A stretch of 33,776 bases of DNA, taken from the NCBI GenBank assembly GCA_027484915.1, contig JAIXSA010000121.1, positions 1-33,776 on the forward strand, written 5' to 3'. Positions 1-5,736 of the stretch are shown one piece after another. The DNA comes from Paracoccaceae bacterium (lineage in GTDB: Bacteria; Pseudomonadota; Alphaproteobacteria; Rhodobacterales; Rhodobacteraceae). The notes beneath the pieces are model-generated. The model worked only from the letters and a program-made list of their open reading frames with translations. It ran no database searches and was not told the origin of the DNA. The stretch's first letter is position 1. The number at the start of each line of letters is the position of its first letter. The translations under genes were made by a program, and so were the position numbers.

Positions 1-1
1 C

Positions 2-226
2 GTCGACACGCATGGCACCGGCAAGGTCCCCGAAGCGGTGATCGAAAAGGCCGTGGCCGAGGTCATGGTCCTGACCCCGCGCGGCATCCGCACGCACCTG
101 GACCTCAACCGCCCGATCTATGCCCGCACGTCGGCCTACGGCCACTTCGGCCGCGCGCCCGAGGCGGACGGTGGCTTTTCGTGGGAACGGACCGATCTGG
201 TCGAGGCGCTGAAGAAGGCCGTCTGA
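2..226 (+). CDS. metK: S-adenosylmethionine synthetase, C-terminal 74 residues (5' truncated by window edge)
   Basis: Methionine adenosyltransferase makes S-adenosylmethionine from methionine and ATP in the cytoplasm. Only the C-terminus is present: the frame is open from base 2 and stops with TGA at 224-226. The segment starts with VDTHGTGKV and contains [17 protein letters not shown], the characteristic end of the MetK C-terminal domain. The family is about 390 residues long, so some four fifths lie upstream of the window. In Rhodobacterales a SAM/SAH-type riboswitch commonly precedes metK, but that region is outside the window and cannot be judged. The next gene, trmB, uses the product SAM and is codirectional, 123 bp downstream. 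Confidence 0.93.
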   Translation, partial: VDTHGTGKVPEAVIEKAVAEVMVLTPRGIRTHLDLNRPIYARTSAYGHFGRAPEADGGFSWERTDLVEALKKAV

Positions 227-323
227 CCGGTGGGGCCGTCCTTGGGGCTTCGAGCCCCGCAGACGGCGTCGCCAGTGCCGGCTCCGGTCGCGCTTGACCC
301 TTGCGTGGCGCTCTGATTGAAGG

Positions 324-342
324 CCCCGGATCATCTCCGGGG
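324..342 (+). terminator. GC-rich hairpin between metK and trmB
   Basis: CCCCGGA (324-330) and TCCGGGG (336-342) pair with a TCATC loop, and TCTTGTC follows. It could terminate metK transcripts, but the T-run is short and the trmB start codon is only 8 bases away, so it may instead sit in the trmB leader. A second small hairpin, GGGGCT/AGCCCC, lies at 244-258. Confidence 0.4.
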
Positions 343-349
343 TCTTGTC

Positions 350-1039
350 ATGTCCGAGGCGGGCGAACACCGCAATTTCTACGGCCGCATCCACGGCAAG
401 ACCCTGCGTGCGCAGCAGAAGGCCGACCTGGAGACGGGACTGGCGGCGCTGTCGCTGAAGGACGTGACGCGCGAGGAGAACCCGTCCCGCGCAACGCTGG
501 ACCTGGGCTTCACCGGGGGTCGACCGCTCTGGCTTGAAGTTGGTTTCGGCGGGGGAGAGCATCTGGTCCACATGGCCGCGCGAAATCCCGACATCTTCCT
601 GATCGGCTGTGAGCCGTTCGTGAACGGTATCGCGATGCTACTGGGCAAGCTGCGCGACGGACGGATCGAGAACGTGGCAATCCACCCAGGCGATGTGCGC
701 GACCTTTTCGACGTGCTGCCCGACGGCAGTTTGTCGAAGGTCTTCCTCAACTACCCCGACCCCTGGCCCAAGGCCCGCCACCACCGCCGCCGCTTCGTGA
801 CCCCCGGCTACCTGAGCGCGCTCGCCCGCGTCTGCGCGCCGGGGGCCGAATTCCGCGTGGCGACCGACATCCCCGACTATGTGCGCCAGACGCTTGAGGA
901 AGTGCCCCCCGCCGGGTTCGAACTGGTTCGCCAAGCGGGTCGGGGAGAGGCGTGGGACGACTGGCTGTCCACCCGCTACGAGCAAAAGGCGCTCCGCGAG
1001 GGACGTCCGCCGCACTACCTGACCTTCCGTCGGGTGTAG
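350..1039 (+). CDS. trmB: tRNA (guanine-N7-)-methyltransferase
   Basis: TrmB transfers a methyl group from SAM to N7 of guanosine 46 in the variable loop of many tRNAs. The 229-residue product has the Rossmann SAM-binding motif LEVGFGGGEHL (residues 62-72), the acidic residue E88 in IGCEPF, the family hallmark LNYPDPWPK (133-141), the TD pair at 172-173 and the C-terminal TRYEQKA (208-214) seen in bacterial TrmB. ATG at 350 is preferred to an in-frame TTG at 317, because the extra residues would be read through the GC hairpin at 324-342 and do not resemble the family N-terminus (GEHRNFYGRIHGK). It follows metK, which supplies its cofactor, an arrangement common in Rhodobacteraceae. Confidence 0.95.
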   Translation: MSEAGEHRNFYGRIHGKTLRAQQKADLETGLAALSLKDVTREENPSRATLDLGFTGGRPLWLEVGFGGGEHLVHMAARNPDIFLIGCEPFVNGIAMLLGKLRDGRIENVAIHPGDVRDLFDVLPDGSLSKVFLNYPDPWPKARHHRRRFVTPGYLSALARVCAPGAEFRVATDIPDYVRQTLEEVPPAGFELVRQAGRGEAWDDWLSTRYEQKALREGRPPHYLTFRRV

Positions 1040-1042
1040 GCC

Positions 1043-1087
1043 CCGGAGTTCTCGAAAACTCCGGTCCGATTTCTTCGAAGAAATCGG
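1043..1087. repeat. Two tandem palindromes between trmB and aroA
   Basis: The first palindrome has arms CCGGAGTT (1043-1050) and AACTCCGG (1057-1064). The second, 1066-1087, is a perfect 22-bp palindrome centred on TTCGAA with arms starting CCGATTTC. They are separated by one base and both have a TCGAA-type centre. No T-run follows on either strand. They could be a trmB terminator, an RNA-stabilising structure or a dispersed palindromic repeat; the sequence does not decide. Confidence 0.6.
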
Positions 1088-1147
1088 GGTCGCGCGGGGC
1101 TTTCGCTTGCGCTATCAGGCATCCCGGAACCTGTAGGGGAGACGACG

Positions 1148-2494
1148 ATGTCCGGCCACGGCGAAGCGCAACCGATGAAATCCCGCAAGTCGGGCCCCCT
1201 GAAGGGTGTGGCCGCGGTGCCCGGAGACAAGTCGATCTCTCACCGCAGCCTGATCTTCGGCGCGATGGCGGTCGGGGAGACGAAGATCACCGGCCTTCTG
1301 GAAGGCCAGGACGTATTGGATACGGCCAAGGCGATGCGGGCCTTTGGGGCGACCGTGACGCGGCATGGCGAGGGGTCCTGGACCGTCAACGGCGTCGGCG
1401 TGGGTGGCTTCCAGGAGCCTGCGGACGTGCTGGATGTCGGGAACTCTGGCACCGGGGCGCGGCTGATCATGGGCACGATGGCAACGACGCCGATCACCGC
1501 GACCTTCACGGGTGACGCCAGCTTGCGCAAGCGGCCGATGGGCCGCGTGACGGACCCGCTGTCGCTTTTCGGGGCCCGGGCCTACGGCCGCCAGGGTGGC
1601 CGCCTGCCGATGACCATCGTTGGGGCGGCCAACCCGGTGCCGGTACGCTATGCGTTGCCGGTGGCCAGCGCGCAGGTGAAGTCGGCAGTGTTGCTTGCCG
1701 GCCTGAACGCCCCCGGCGAGACCGTGGTGATCGAGAAGGAACCGACCCGCGACCATTCCGAGCGGATGCTGGTGGGTTTTGGTGCCCAGCTGTCGGTCGA
1801 GAAGACGGGTGAGGGCCATGTCATCACCCTGCGCGGCCAGCCGGAATTGCGGCCTCAGACCGTGGCGGTTCCGCGCGATCCCTCCAGCGCGGCCTTCCCG
1901 GTCTGCGCGGCGCTGATCGTCGAGGGGTCGGATATCCTTGTCCCCGGCGTCAGTCAGAACCTGACCCGGAACGGGCTTTACCTGACCCTCGTCGAGATGG
2001 GCGCGGAGATCGAGTTCCAAAACCCCCGCGAAGAGGGTGGCGAACCGGTGGCAGACCTCCGCGTCCGGTTCTCGGGCAACATGAAGGGGATCGAAGTGCC
2101 ACCGGAGCGTGCGCCGTCGATGATCGACGAATACCCGATCCTGTCGGTGGTCGCCGCCTTCAGCACCGGCAAGACGGTGATGCGGGGCGTAAAGGAACTG
2201 CGGGTCAAGGAAAGCGACCGGATCGACGCGATGGCGCGGGGTCTGGAGGCCTGCGGCGTGCGCGTCGAGGAGGATGCGGATACGCTGATCGTCCACGGCA
2301 TGGGTCCCGGCGGCGTTCCGGGCGGGGCCACGGCCAAGACCCACATTGACCACCGGATCGCCATGAGTTTCCTGGTCTGCGGGCTGGCGGCGAAGGCTCC
2401 GGTCGCGGTGGACGACGGTTCGCCGATCCAGACATCGTTCCCGATCTTCGAGGACCTGATGCGGGGTCTTGGCGCCGAGGTCGAGCGGGGCTGA
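1148..2494 (+). CDS. aroA: 3-phosphoshikimate 1-carboxyvinyltransferase (EPSP synthase)
   Basis: AroA joins phosphoenolpyruvate to shikimate-3-phosphate in the sixth step of the shikimate pathway. The 448-residue protein starts with ATG at 1148 behind a good ribosome-binding site (AGGGGAG). Signatures are [10 protein letters not shown] (25-34), [11 protein letters not shown] (49-59), [11 protein letters not shown] (96-106), [13 protein letters not shown] (122-134), [12 protein letters not shown] and ELRVKESDR. Overall wording is close to the Agrobacterium CP4 (class II) enzyme as I remember it. However, the residue matching CP4 Ala100 is Gly101 here (codon 1448-1450), as in glyphosate-sensitive enzymes. 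The gene stands alone; an 8-bp stem CCGAGGTC/GACCTCGG (2475-2482, 2493-2500) spans its stop and may act as a weak terminator towards the convergent gene. Confidence 0.96.
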   Translation: MSGHGEAQPMKSRKSGPLKGVAAVPGDKSISHRSLIFGAMAVGETKITGLLEGQDVLDTAKAMRAFGATVTRHGEGSWTVNGVGVGGFQEPADVLDVGNSGTGARLIMGTMATTPITATFTGDASLRKRPMGRVTDPLSLFGARAYGRQGGRLPMTIVGAANPVPVRYALPVASAQVKSAVLLAGLNAPGETVVIEKEPTRDHSERMLVGFGAQLSVEKTGEGHVITLRGQPELRPQTVAVPRDPSSAAFPVCAALIVEGSDILVPGVSQNLTRNGLYLTLVEMGAEIEFQNPREEGGEPVADLRVRFSGNMKGIEVPPERAPSMIDEYPILSVVAAFSTGKTVMRGVKELRVKESDRIDAMARGLEACGVRVEEDADTLIVHGMGPGGVPGGATAKTHIDHRIAMSFLVCGLAAKAPVAVDDGSPIQTSFPIFEDLMRGLGAEVERG

Positions 2495-2510
2495 CCTCGG
2501 CCCGCCTGCT

Positions 2511-2588
2511 TCAGAACACGTCGAGCAGGTAGAGGATGATGATGATCGGGATCGGGATGCCGATCAGCCAGGCAAGGGCGCCTTTCAT
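2511..2588 (-). CDS. 25-residue single-span membrane peptide
   Basis: A tiny open frame reads MKGALAWLIG, then IPIPIIIILY, then LLDVF and stop. ATG is at 2588-2586, preceded by a strong ribosome-binding site (GGAAGGAG, 6 bases away). Apart from one Lys and one Asp the peptide is hydrophobic, with an Ile/Pro-rich core long enough to cross a membrane once. I recall near-identical short hypothetical proteins in other Rhodobacteraceae; this needs a search. An in-frame extension back to 2696 exists, but it reads through the ribosome-binding site and has no hydrophobic character, so the short form is preferred. The gene is convergent with aroA (16 bp between stops) and lies downstream of a terminator that closes the DUF3309 gene, suggesting its own promoter in 2589-2720. 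Function unknown. Confidence 0.7.
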   Translation of the reverse strand: MKGALAWLIGIPIPIIIILYLLDVF

Positions 2589-2720
2589 TGGGGTCTCCTT
2601 CCAAAGGTTCGGTTGCCGGGTAAACGCCGAGGGATGGTGGCGGTTCCGCTGAAGAGCGATGGGACCACCCGGCTTATGGTTTGATTGGCTGCCCACTTGC
2701 GGCCTTTGTTCTCAGAGAAA

Positions 2721-2744
2721 CGGGCGCGCCGGAAAGCGCGCCCG
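2721..2744 (-). terminator. Intrinsic terminator of the DUF3309 gene
   Basis: A perfect 9-bp stem, CGGGCGCGC (2721-2729) with GCGCGCCCG (2736-2744), has a 6-base loop. Read on the minus strand it is followed by TTTCTCTG. It lies 28 bases beyond the stop of the DUF3309 gene at 2773. Nothing else is recognised in 2589-2720, which should hold the promoter of the 25-residue peptide. Confidence 0.7.
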
Positions 2745-2772
2745 TCAGGGTCTGTGCCGTGGATGGTGCGGG

Positions 2773-2931
2773 CTAGACTCGGCCCATCAGGACCAGGACC
2801 AGCAAAACGACCAGCAGGATGCCGACCACGCCCGAGGGGCCATAGCCCCAGCCGCTGGAATACCCCCAGTTCGGCAGCGCACCGATCAGGAGCAGGACGA
2901 GGACGACGAGAAGAATGGTGCCGAGCGACAT
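2773..2931 (-). CDS. DUF3309 family small membrane protein
   Basis: The 52-residue peptide begins MSLGTILLVVLVLLLIGALP, has a polar central turn NWGYSSGWGYGPSG (21-34) and ends with a second hydrophobic stretch and GRV. This two-helix pattern with the SxGWGYGPSG hairpin is the DUF3309 signature; family members are about 50 residues long and of unknown function. ATG at 2931 follows AAGGGCATATC. A longer in-frame start at 2994 would add a Pro/Gly/Arg-rich stretch that is not typical of the family. An intrinsic terminator follows at 2744-2721, so the gene is probably monocistronic. Confidence 0.85.
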   Translation of the reverse strand: MSLGTILLVVLVLLLIGALPNWGYSSGWGYGPSGVVGILLVVLLVLVLMGRV

Positions 2932-3026
2932 GATATGCCCTTTCGCATCGGGGCCGGGGCGGCCCTTGACGCCGGGACAACGCGGGGCGTGCACGGCGGT
3001 TCCGGGTCTGGGGCCGACCGTCTAGG

Positions 3027-3953
3027 CTATGCCGGCCCGGAAACTGGCCAGCCGCCCTCGGCCAGGGTAGTGATGGCGTTGGTGATGCGGGCAAAGCTTG
3101 CGGCGGCACCGGGGACAGAGTGCCGCGCCCGGAGGTAGCCATGGACGAGGCCCGGTTCGGTGATCGCCTGGGCGCGGCCTCCTGCCTGGGTAATCTTCGC
3201 GGCATAGGCCGGGGCGTCGTCGGACAGCGGGTCGCATTCGGCAGCGATGGCCAGCGTCGGGGGCAGGCCGGTGAAGTCGGTGTCCTGCAGCGGGCTGACG
3301 GTCGGGTCGCCTCCCGGCGCGGGGCTGTCGTGGCGGATGTCCTTGTAAAACAGGACGTCGTCGCGGGTCAGCATCGGGGCCTGGGCGTGGGTCAGGTAGC
3401 TGCCGGTGTTCACGTCTCCGCCGAGGCCGGGATAAATCAGGACCTGCCCCTTGATCTGCGGGTTCCCCCGCAGGGCGTGGCAGGTCGCGGCGGCGAGGTT
3501 TGCCCCGGCGCTGTCACCGACCAGGATCAGGGGACCTTTTGCGGCGAGATGGCGGGCGACCAAGCAGGCGTCGTCAAAGGCGGCGGGGTGCTTGTTCTCC
3601 GGGGAGAGGCGGTAGTCGGCCGAGACGACGGTCAGGCCGGTGGCCCCCCGGATGTCGGCGCAGACACCGTCGTGGGAATGGAGGCCGCCCACCACGAACC
3701 CCCCGCCGTGGAGGTAGAGGACGGTCGGTTGCTTGCCGGGGTAGATGCGGCAGGGGACGCCGGCGATGGGGGTGTCGTGGGAGGTCACTCCCGCCGGGTA
3801 GGGGGTGTCGAAGGCCCGGCACATCCGGTCGTAGATCGCCCGCTGCTCGGCGATGGAGAGGGTTGCGGTGTCGGGGGGGTAGGAGGCGTTCGTCTTCTGA
3901 ATGAAGGCCCAGGTAGGGGCGTCGATGAGGGTCTGGTAATCGGGCTGGGTCAT
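3027..3953 (-). CDS. Alpha/beta hydrolase, hormone-sensitive-lipase (HSL) family esterase
   Basis: A 308-residue predicted cytoplasmic carboxylesterase. HGGG (82-85) is the oxyanion-hole motif of the HSL family, GDSAG (146-150) carries the nucleophile Ser148, and the acid and base are expected at Asp241 (AAECDPLSDD) and His271 (LVHGYLR). The N-terminal cap helices typical of HSL enzymes occupy roughly residues 1-60. There is no signal peptide. The substrate cannot be inferred; most relatives act on short-chain acyl esters. The start codon at 3953 has the ribosome-binding site AAGGGGG, which lies inside a small hairpin. The gene is preceded by a G-rich spacer and then by the AT-richer MORN island, so it probably has its own promoter. 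Confidence 0.88.
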   Translation of the reverse strand: MTQPDYQTLIDAPTWAFIQKTNASYPPDTATLSIAEQRAIYDRMCRAFDTPYPAGVTSHDTPIAGVPCRIYPGKQPTVLYLHGGGFVVGGLHSHDGVCADIRGATGLTVVSADYRLSPENKHPAAFDDACLVARHLAAKGPLILVGDSAGANLAAATCHALRGNPQIKGQVLIYPGLGGDVNTGSYLTHAQAPMLTRDDVLFYKDIRHDSPAPGGDPTVSPLQDTDFTGLPPTLAIAAECDPLSDDAPAYAAKITQAGGRAQAITEPGLVHGYLRARHSVPGAAASFARITNAITTLAEGGWPVSGPA

Positions 3954-3959
3954 GGGGTC

Positions 3960-3973
3960 CCCCTTTTGAGGGG
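3960..3973 (-). promoter_or_regulatory. Hairpin covering the hydrolase ribosome-binding site
   Basis: On the mRNA, CCCCT (3973-3969) can pair with AGGGG (3964-3960), loop CAAA. The 3' arm is the Shine-Dalgarno sequence of the hydrolase gene whose ATG is at 3953. The stem is only 5 bp; a role in limiting translation is inference. Confidence 0.35.
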
Positions 3974-4325
3974 AGTGTAGGGGCGGGGGTGGGGGAGGGG
4001 AAGGGTCTGTGGCCGCGCCGCGCGCGGCGCTTTGGGCGGGGTGAGGGATTTCAAGGGGTTGGGTGGGGGCGTTAGGGTGGTGTTAAGGATTGTGGGCCAG
4101 GGAACTGCTTGCGGCAGACCGGCCCGCTTCGGGACACGCGGGACCTAAATTCAATGGTTCTCCGTGCGACAGCTGCCGCTCAGCGCTCACCTCATCAGGA
4201 GTTTTCAGAGCTTTGAGGACGAAGGGTAGGCACCATAAGCGCTGTTATGAAATTCAAGCGAAGCGCGAAGAGCAATACAAGTGGGTCGGCGAAGCCAGGA
4301 CATCAATTCTGGAAGTCAAATATAA
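3974..4325. other. Spacer between hydrolase and MORN gene: G-rich part, then AT-richer part
   Basis: Up to about 4090 the plus strand is very G-rich with a perfect 16-bp palindrome, GCGCCGCGCGCGGCGC (4015-4030). From about 4100 the composition falls towards that of the MORN gene. I see no convincing gene. A plus-strand frame at 4090-4329 starts with TTG, lacks a ribosome-binding site and resembles nothing I know. The segment looks like the left edge of an inserted or decayed region. Confidence 0.5.
4072..4086. promoter_or_regulatory. TTAG-N7-TTAA motif, possible CtrA-like box
   Basis: TTAG (4072-4075), seven bases, then TTAA (4083-4086): one mismatch from the alphaproteobacterial CtrA consensus TTAA-N7-TTAA. 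The same motif inside the same wider context (GCGTTAGGG and GTTAAGG) recurs at 31657-31671, at the left edge of the other AT-rich island. Binding is unproven. Confidence 0.25.
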
Positions 4326-5069
4326 CTAATCCCCGACATAGTTGTCATCAACCCAAAGACCTACCTGTTTTGTTCCGTCGGTGTAATACATTACACCATA
4401 TCCATTGAACTTGTCATTCAAGAACTGTCCTACATACCTGGTTCCGTCGGGATACGTGTATTCACCCTGACCGTCAAACATTCCTTCCTTGAAATTACCT
4501 TTATAAATCCAACCTTCTGCGCTTACATATACGCCAAAGCCGTGCGGCAAATCATTCTCGTACTGTCCAGTGTGTGTAGATCCATCATTGTAAGTCTTTA
4601 CGCCTTGACCGTGCCAATGATCATCCTTTGCCTCACCTTCATATTTGCTTCCGTTTTCCCAAACGTAAACTCCCCGACCCTGACGATTGCCCTTTGAGTC
4701 GATGTCAAAGCCCCAAAACTTATCCCCATCCTTGCATTCATATTGCTGCCGCAAGACCGAATACTCACAACTAGGTACGGTCTCGCAGTTGTTATCATGG
4801 CAAACGGATTGAAGTTCGTTGAAGAAGTAGATATTGCCTGTCCACAGGTTTCCCCCTTTGAACATGCCCTTTTGATTTTCCTCTGACGCGGTACCTTTTA
4901 TGGTCCGCTCGCCATAACAATAGTTCCAAGTTTCCGCTTCCGTACAAGCGGGGTACCTCTTCCTCAAGTCGTCAAGATCAATCGCATCGAGAGCGAAGAC
5001 AGCAATCGCTGATGCAAACCAGGCGACTGACATCAGAGCAGTATATTGAAACACCTTTTGCTTCATCAT
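4326..5069 (-). CDS. Secreted MORN-repeat protein
   Basis: A 247-residue protein with an N-terminal signal sequence (basic MMKQK, hydrophobic core to about residue 25, likely cleavage after FALDA), so it should be exported. Residues 40-115 hold six cysteines (42, 51, 90, 95, 101, 112), enough for three disulphides in the periplasm. The C-terminal half has four full MORN repeats of exactly 23 residues, starting at 143 (YEGE), 166 (HTGQ), 189 (YKGN) and 212 (YVGQ), with partial repeats before and after. MORN repeats form beta-hairpin arrays; bacterial ones are mostly of unknown function. Codon use is clearly more AT-rich than in neighbouring genes, suggesting transfer. The start has two consecutive ATGs behind GGGG. 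The gene is alone, with spacers on both sides. The cysteine-rich domain is not recognised. Confidence 0.8.
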   Translation of the reverse strand: MMKQKVFQYTALMSVAWFASAIAVFALDAIDLDDLRKRYPACTEAETWNYCYGERTIKGTASEENQKGMFKGGNLWTGNIYFFNELQSVCHDNNCETVPSCEYSVLRQQYECKDGDKFWGFDIDSKGNRQGRGVYVWENGSKYEGEAKDDHWHGQGVKTYNDGSTHTGQYENDLPHGFGVYVSAEGWIYKGNFKEGMFDGQGEYTYPDGTRYVGQFLNDKFNGYGVMYYTDGTKQVGLWVDDNYVGD

Positions 5070-5312
5070 TGCCCCAACCCCACGGCTCTTCTTTGTTTGT
5101 CGGCATCTGTCTGGATGGAACGCCGAGTGGTACTCCGGGCTGAGTGACCAGCCAACAACTGCACGAGGCGCAAGCTTCCCCCAGCCGTCGAGATCCGTCT
5201 ATCCTATCTTCTGATAGAGGTGGCGCTGTGGCTCGACGCGCCACCTTCGCCGCGAGCAGCCTACCGCCTTGGGACCTTCTCAAAGGCGGCATGGGTGGAG
5301 GTGATCCCGCGT
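5070..5312. other. Structured spacer upstream of the MORN gene
   Basis: No gene recognised. Three hairpins are visible: CTATC-TTCT-GATAG near 5203-5216, GTGGCGC (5220-5226) with GCGCCAC (5238-5244), and CCGCCTT (5264-5270) with AAGGCGG (5283-5289). The segment should hold the promoter of the MORN gene, but I cannot assign -35/-10 boxes with confidence. Confidence 0.45.
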
Positions 5313-5500
5313 GGCCAGGAATCAAGGGTGTCAGCCCGCCGGGTGTGCCCCCCCTCCCCCTGAGGGCGCTTTTGGGGCGACGGTCGGGAGAACTACGGGG
5401 GGAGGGGTTGAACGGTTAATCGCTTCAGGCGGTCGCTGCGGCGCCCGCCCGAGGGAGGGCGCGGCCCTTTGTTGTGCGGGGTGGTGGGCAGATTGCCCAC
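5313..5500. repeat. Long intergenic repeat, copy 1
   Basis: About 190 bp that recurs, by eye with roughly four fifths identity and nearly the same length, at 33330-33520 in the same orientation. Shared blocks in order: AGGAATCAAGG or CGGAATCAAGG, AGCCCGCCGGG, GAGGGCGCTTTTG, CGGGGGGAGGGGTTGA, GCGGCGCCCGCCCGAGGG, AGGGCGCGGCCCTTT and GTGGGCAGATTGCCCAC. It contains two hairpin-plus-T segments that could terminate transcription. No transposase or conserved protein is encoded: the frames in it are Pro/Gly/Arg-rich and differ between the copies. Confidence 0.75.
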
Positions 5501-5506
5501 CCTACG
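5483..5506 (+). repeat. Short palindromic repeat ending CCCTACG (GTGGGC type)
   Basis: Stem GGTGGGCA (5483-5490) with TGCCCACC (5494-5501), followed by CTACG. It belongs to a family in this window: a short palindrome with a variable core, flanked on one side by CCTACG. Confidence 0.7.
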
Positions 5507-5524
5507 ATGGAGCACGGGTGGGTT

Positions 5525-5551
5525 GGGTGCGCTATGAATGCGCACCCTACG
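5525..5551 (+). repeat. Short palindromic repeat ending CCCTACG (GTGCGC type)
   Basis: Stem GGGTGCGC (5525-5532) with GCGCACCC (5540-5547), loop TATGAAT, then TACG. Close relatives are the two arms at 15800-15864 and the units at 33560-33582 and 33648-33670. Confidence 0.7.
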
Positions 5552-5596
5552 GGTGGAGGGGTGGAATGCCGCACCACTGGCCTGGAGCCTTTGGTG

Positions 5597-5666
5597 TCAT
5601 CCCCGCGAAGGCGGGGATCCATACCCGGGACCAAAAGTTGGGTCCCCGCTTTCGCGGGGACGACAA
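5597..5666. repeat. Inverted pair of REP-like palindromes
   Basis: TCATCCCCGC-GAAG-GCGGGGATCC (5597-5620) faces GTCCCCGC-TTTC-GCGGGGAC plus GAC (5642-5664). Each unit is itself a hairpin and the pair is in inverted orientation about 20 bases apart, as in bacterial BIME or MITE-like elements. A second pair of the same design is at 33687-33757. Confidence 0.7.
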
Positions 5667-5710
5667 GGGGCGAGTCGGGCTGAATACCGACCTACTGGGG
5701 CCGTAAAGGG

Positions 5711-5730
5711 GTCGGGGCGCGGGCCCCGAC
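5711..5730 (-). terminator. Intrinsic terminator of ettA
   Basis: An 8-bp stem, GTCGGGGC (5711-5718) with GCCCCGAC (5723-5730), lies 7 bases past the ettA stop. On the minus strand it is followed by CCCTTTACGG. Confidence 0.6.
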
Positions 5731-5736
5731 CTGCGG

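Noticed and set aside
227-349. SAM-sensing riboswitch before trmB
   Set aside because: Only two simple hairpins are present, no pseudoknot-like conserved core; known SAM/SAH elements sit upstream of metK, outside the window.
4090-4329. 79-codon plus-strand frame before the MORN gene
   Set aside because: TTG start, no ribosome-binding site, no resemblance to a known protein, overlaps the end of the MORN gene; more likely decayed DNA.
5311-5706. Similar-looking frames starting MARNQG in both copies of the long repeat
   Set aside because: They agree only where the DNA repeat agrees, lose phase relative to each other and are Pro/Gly/Arg-rich; treated as non-coding repeat.
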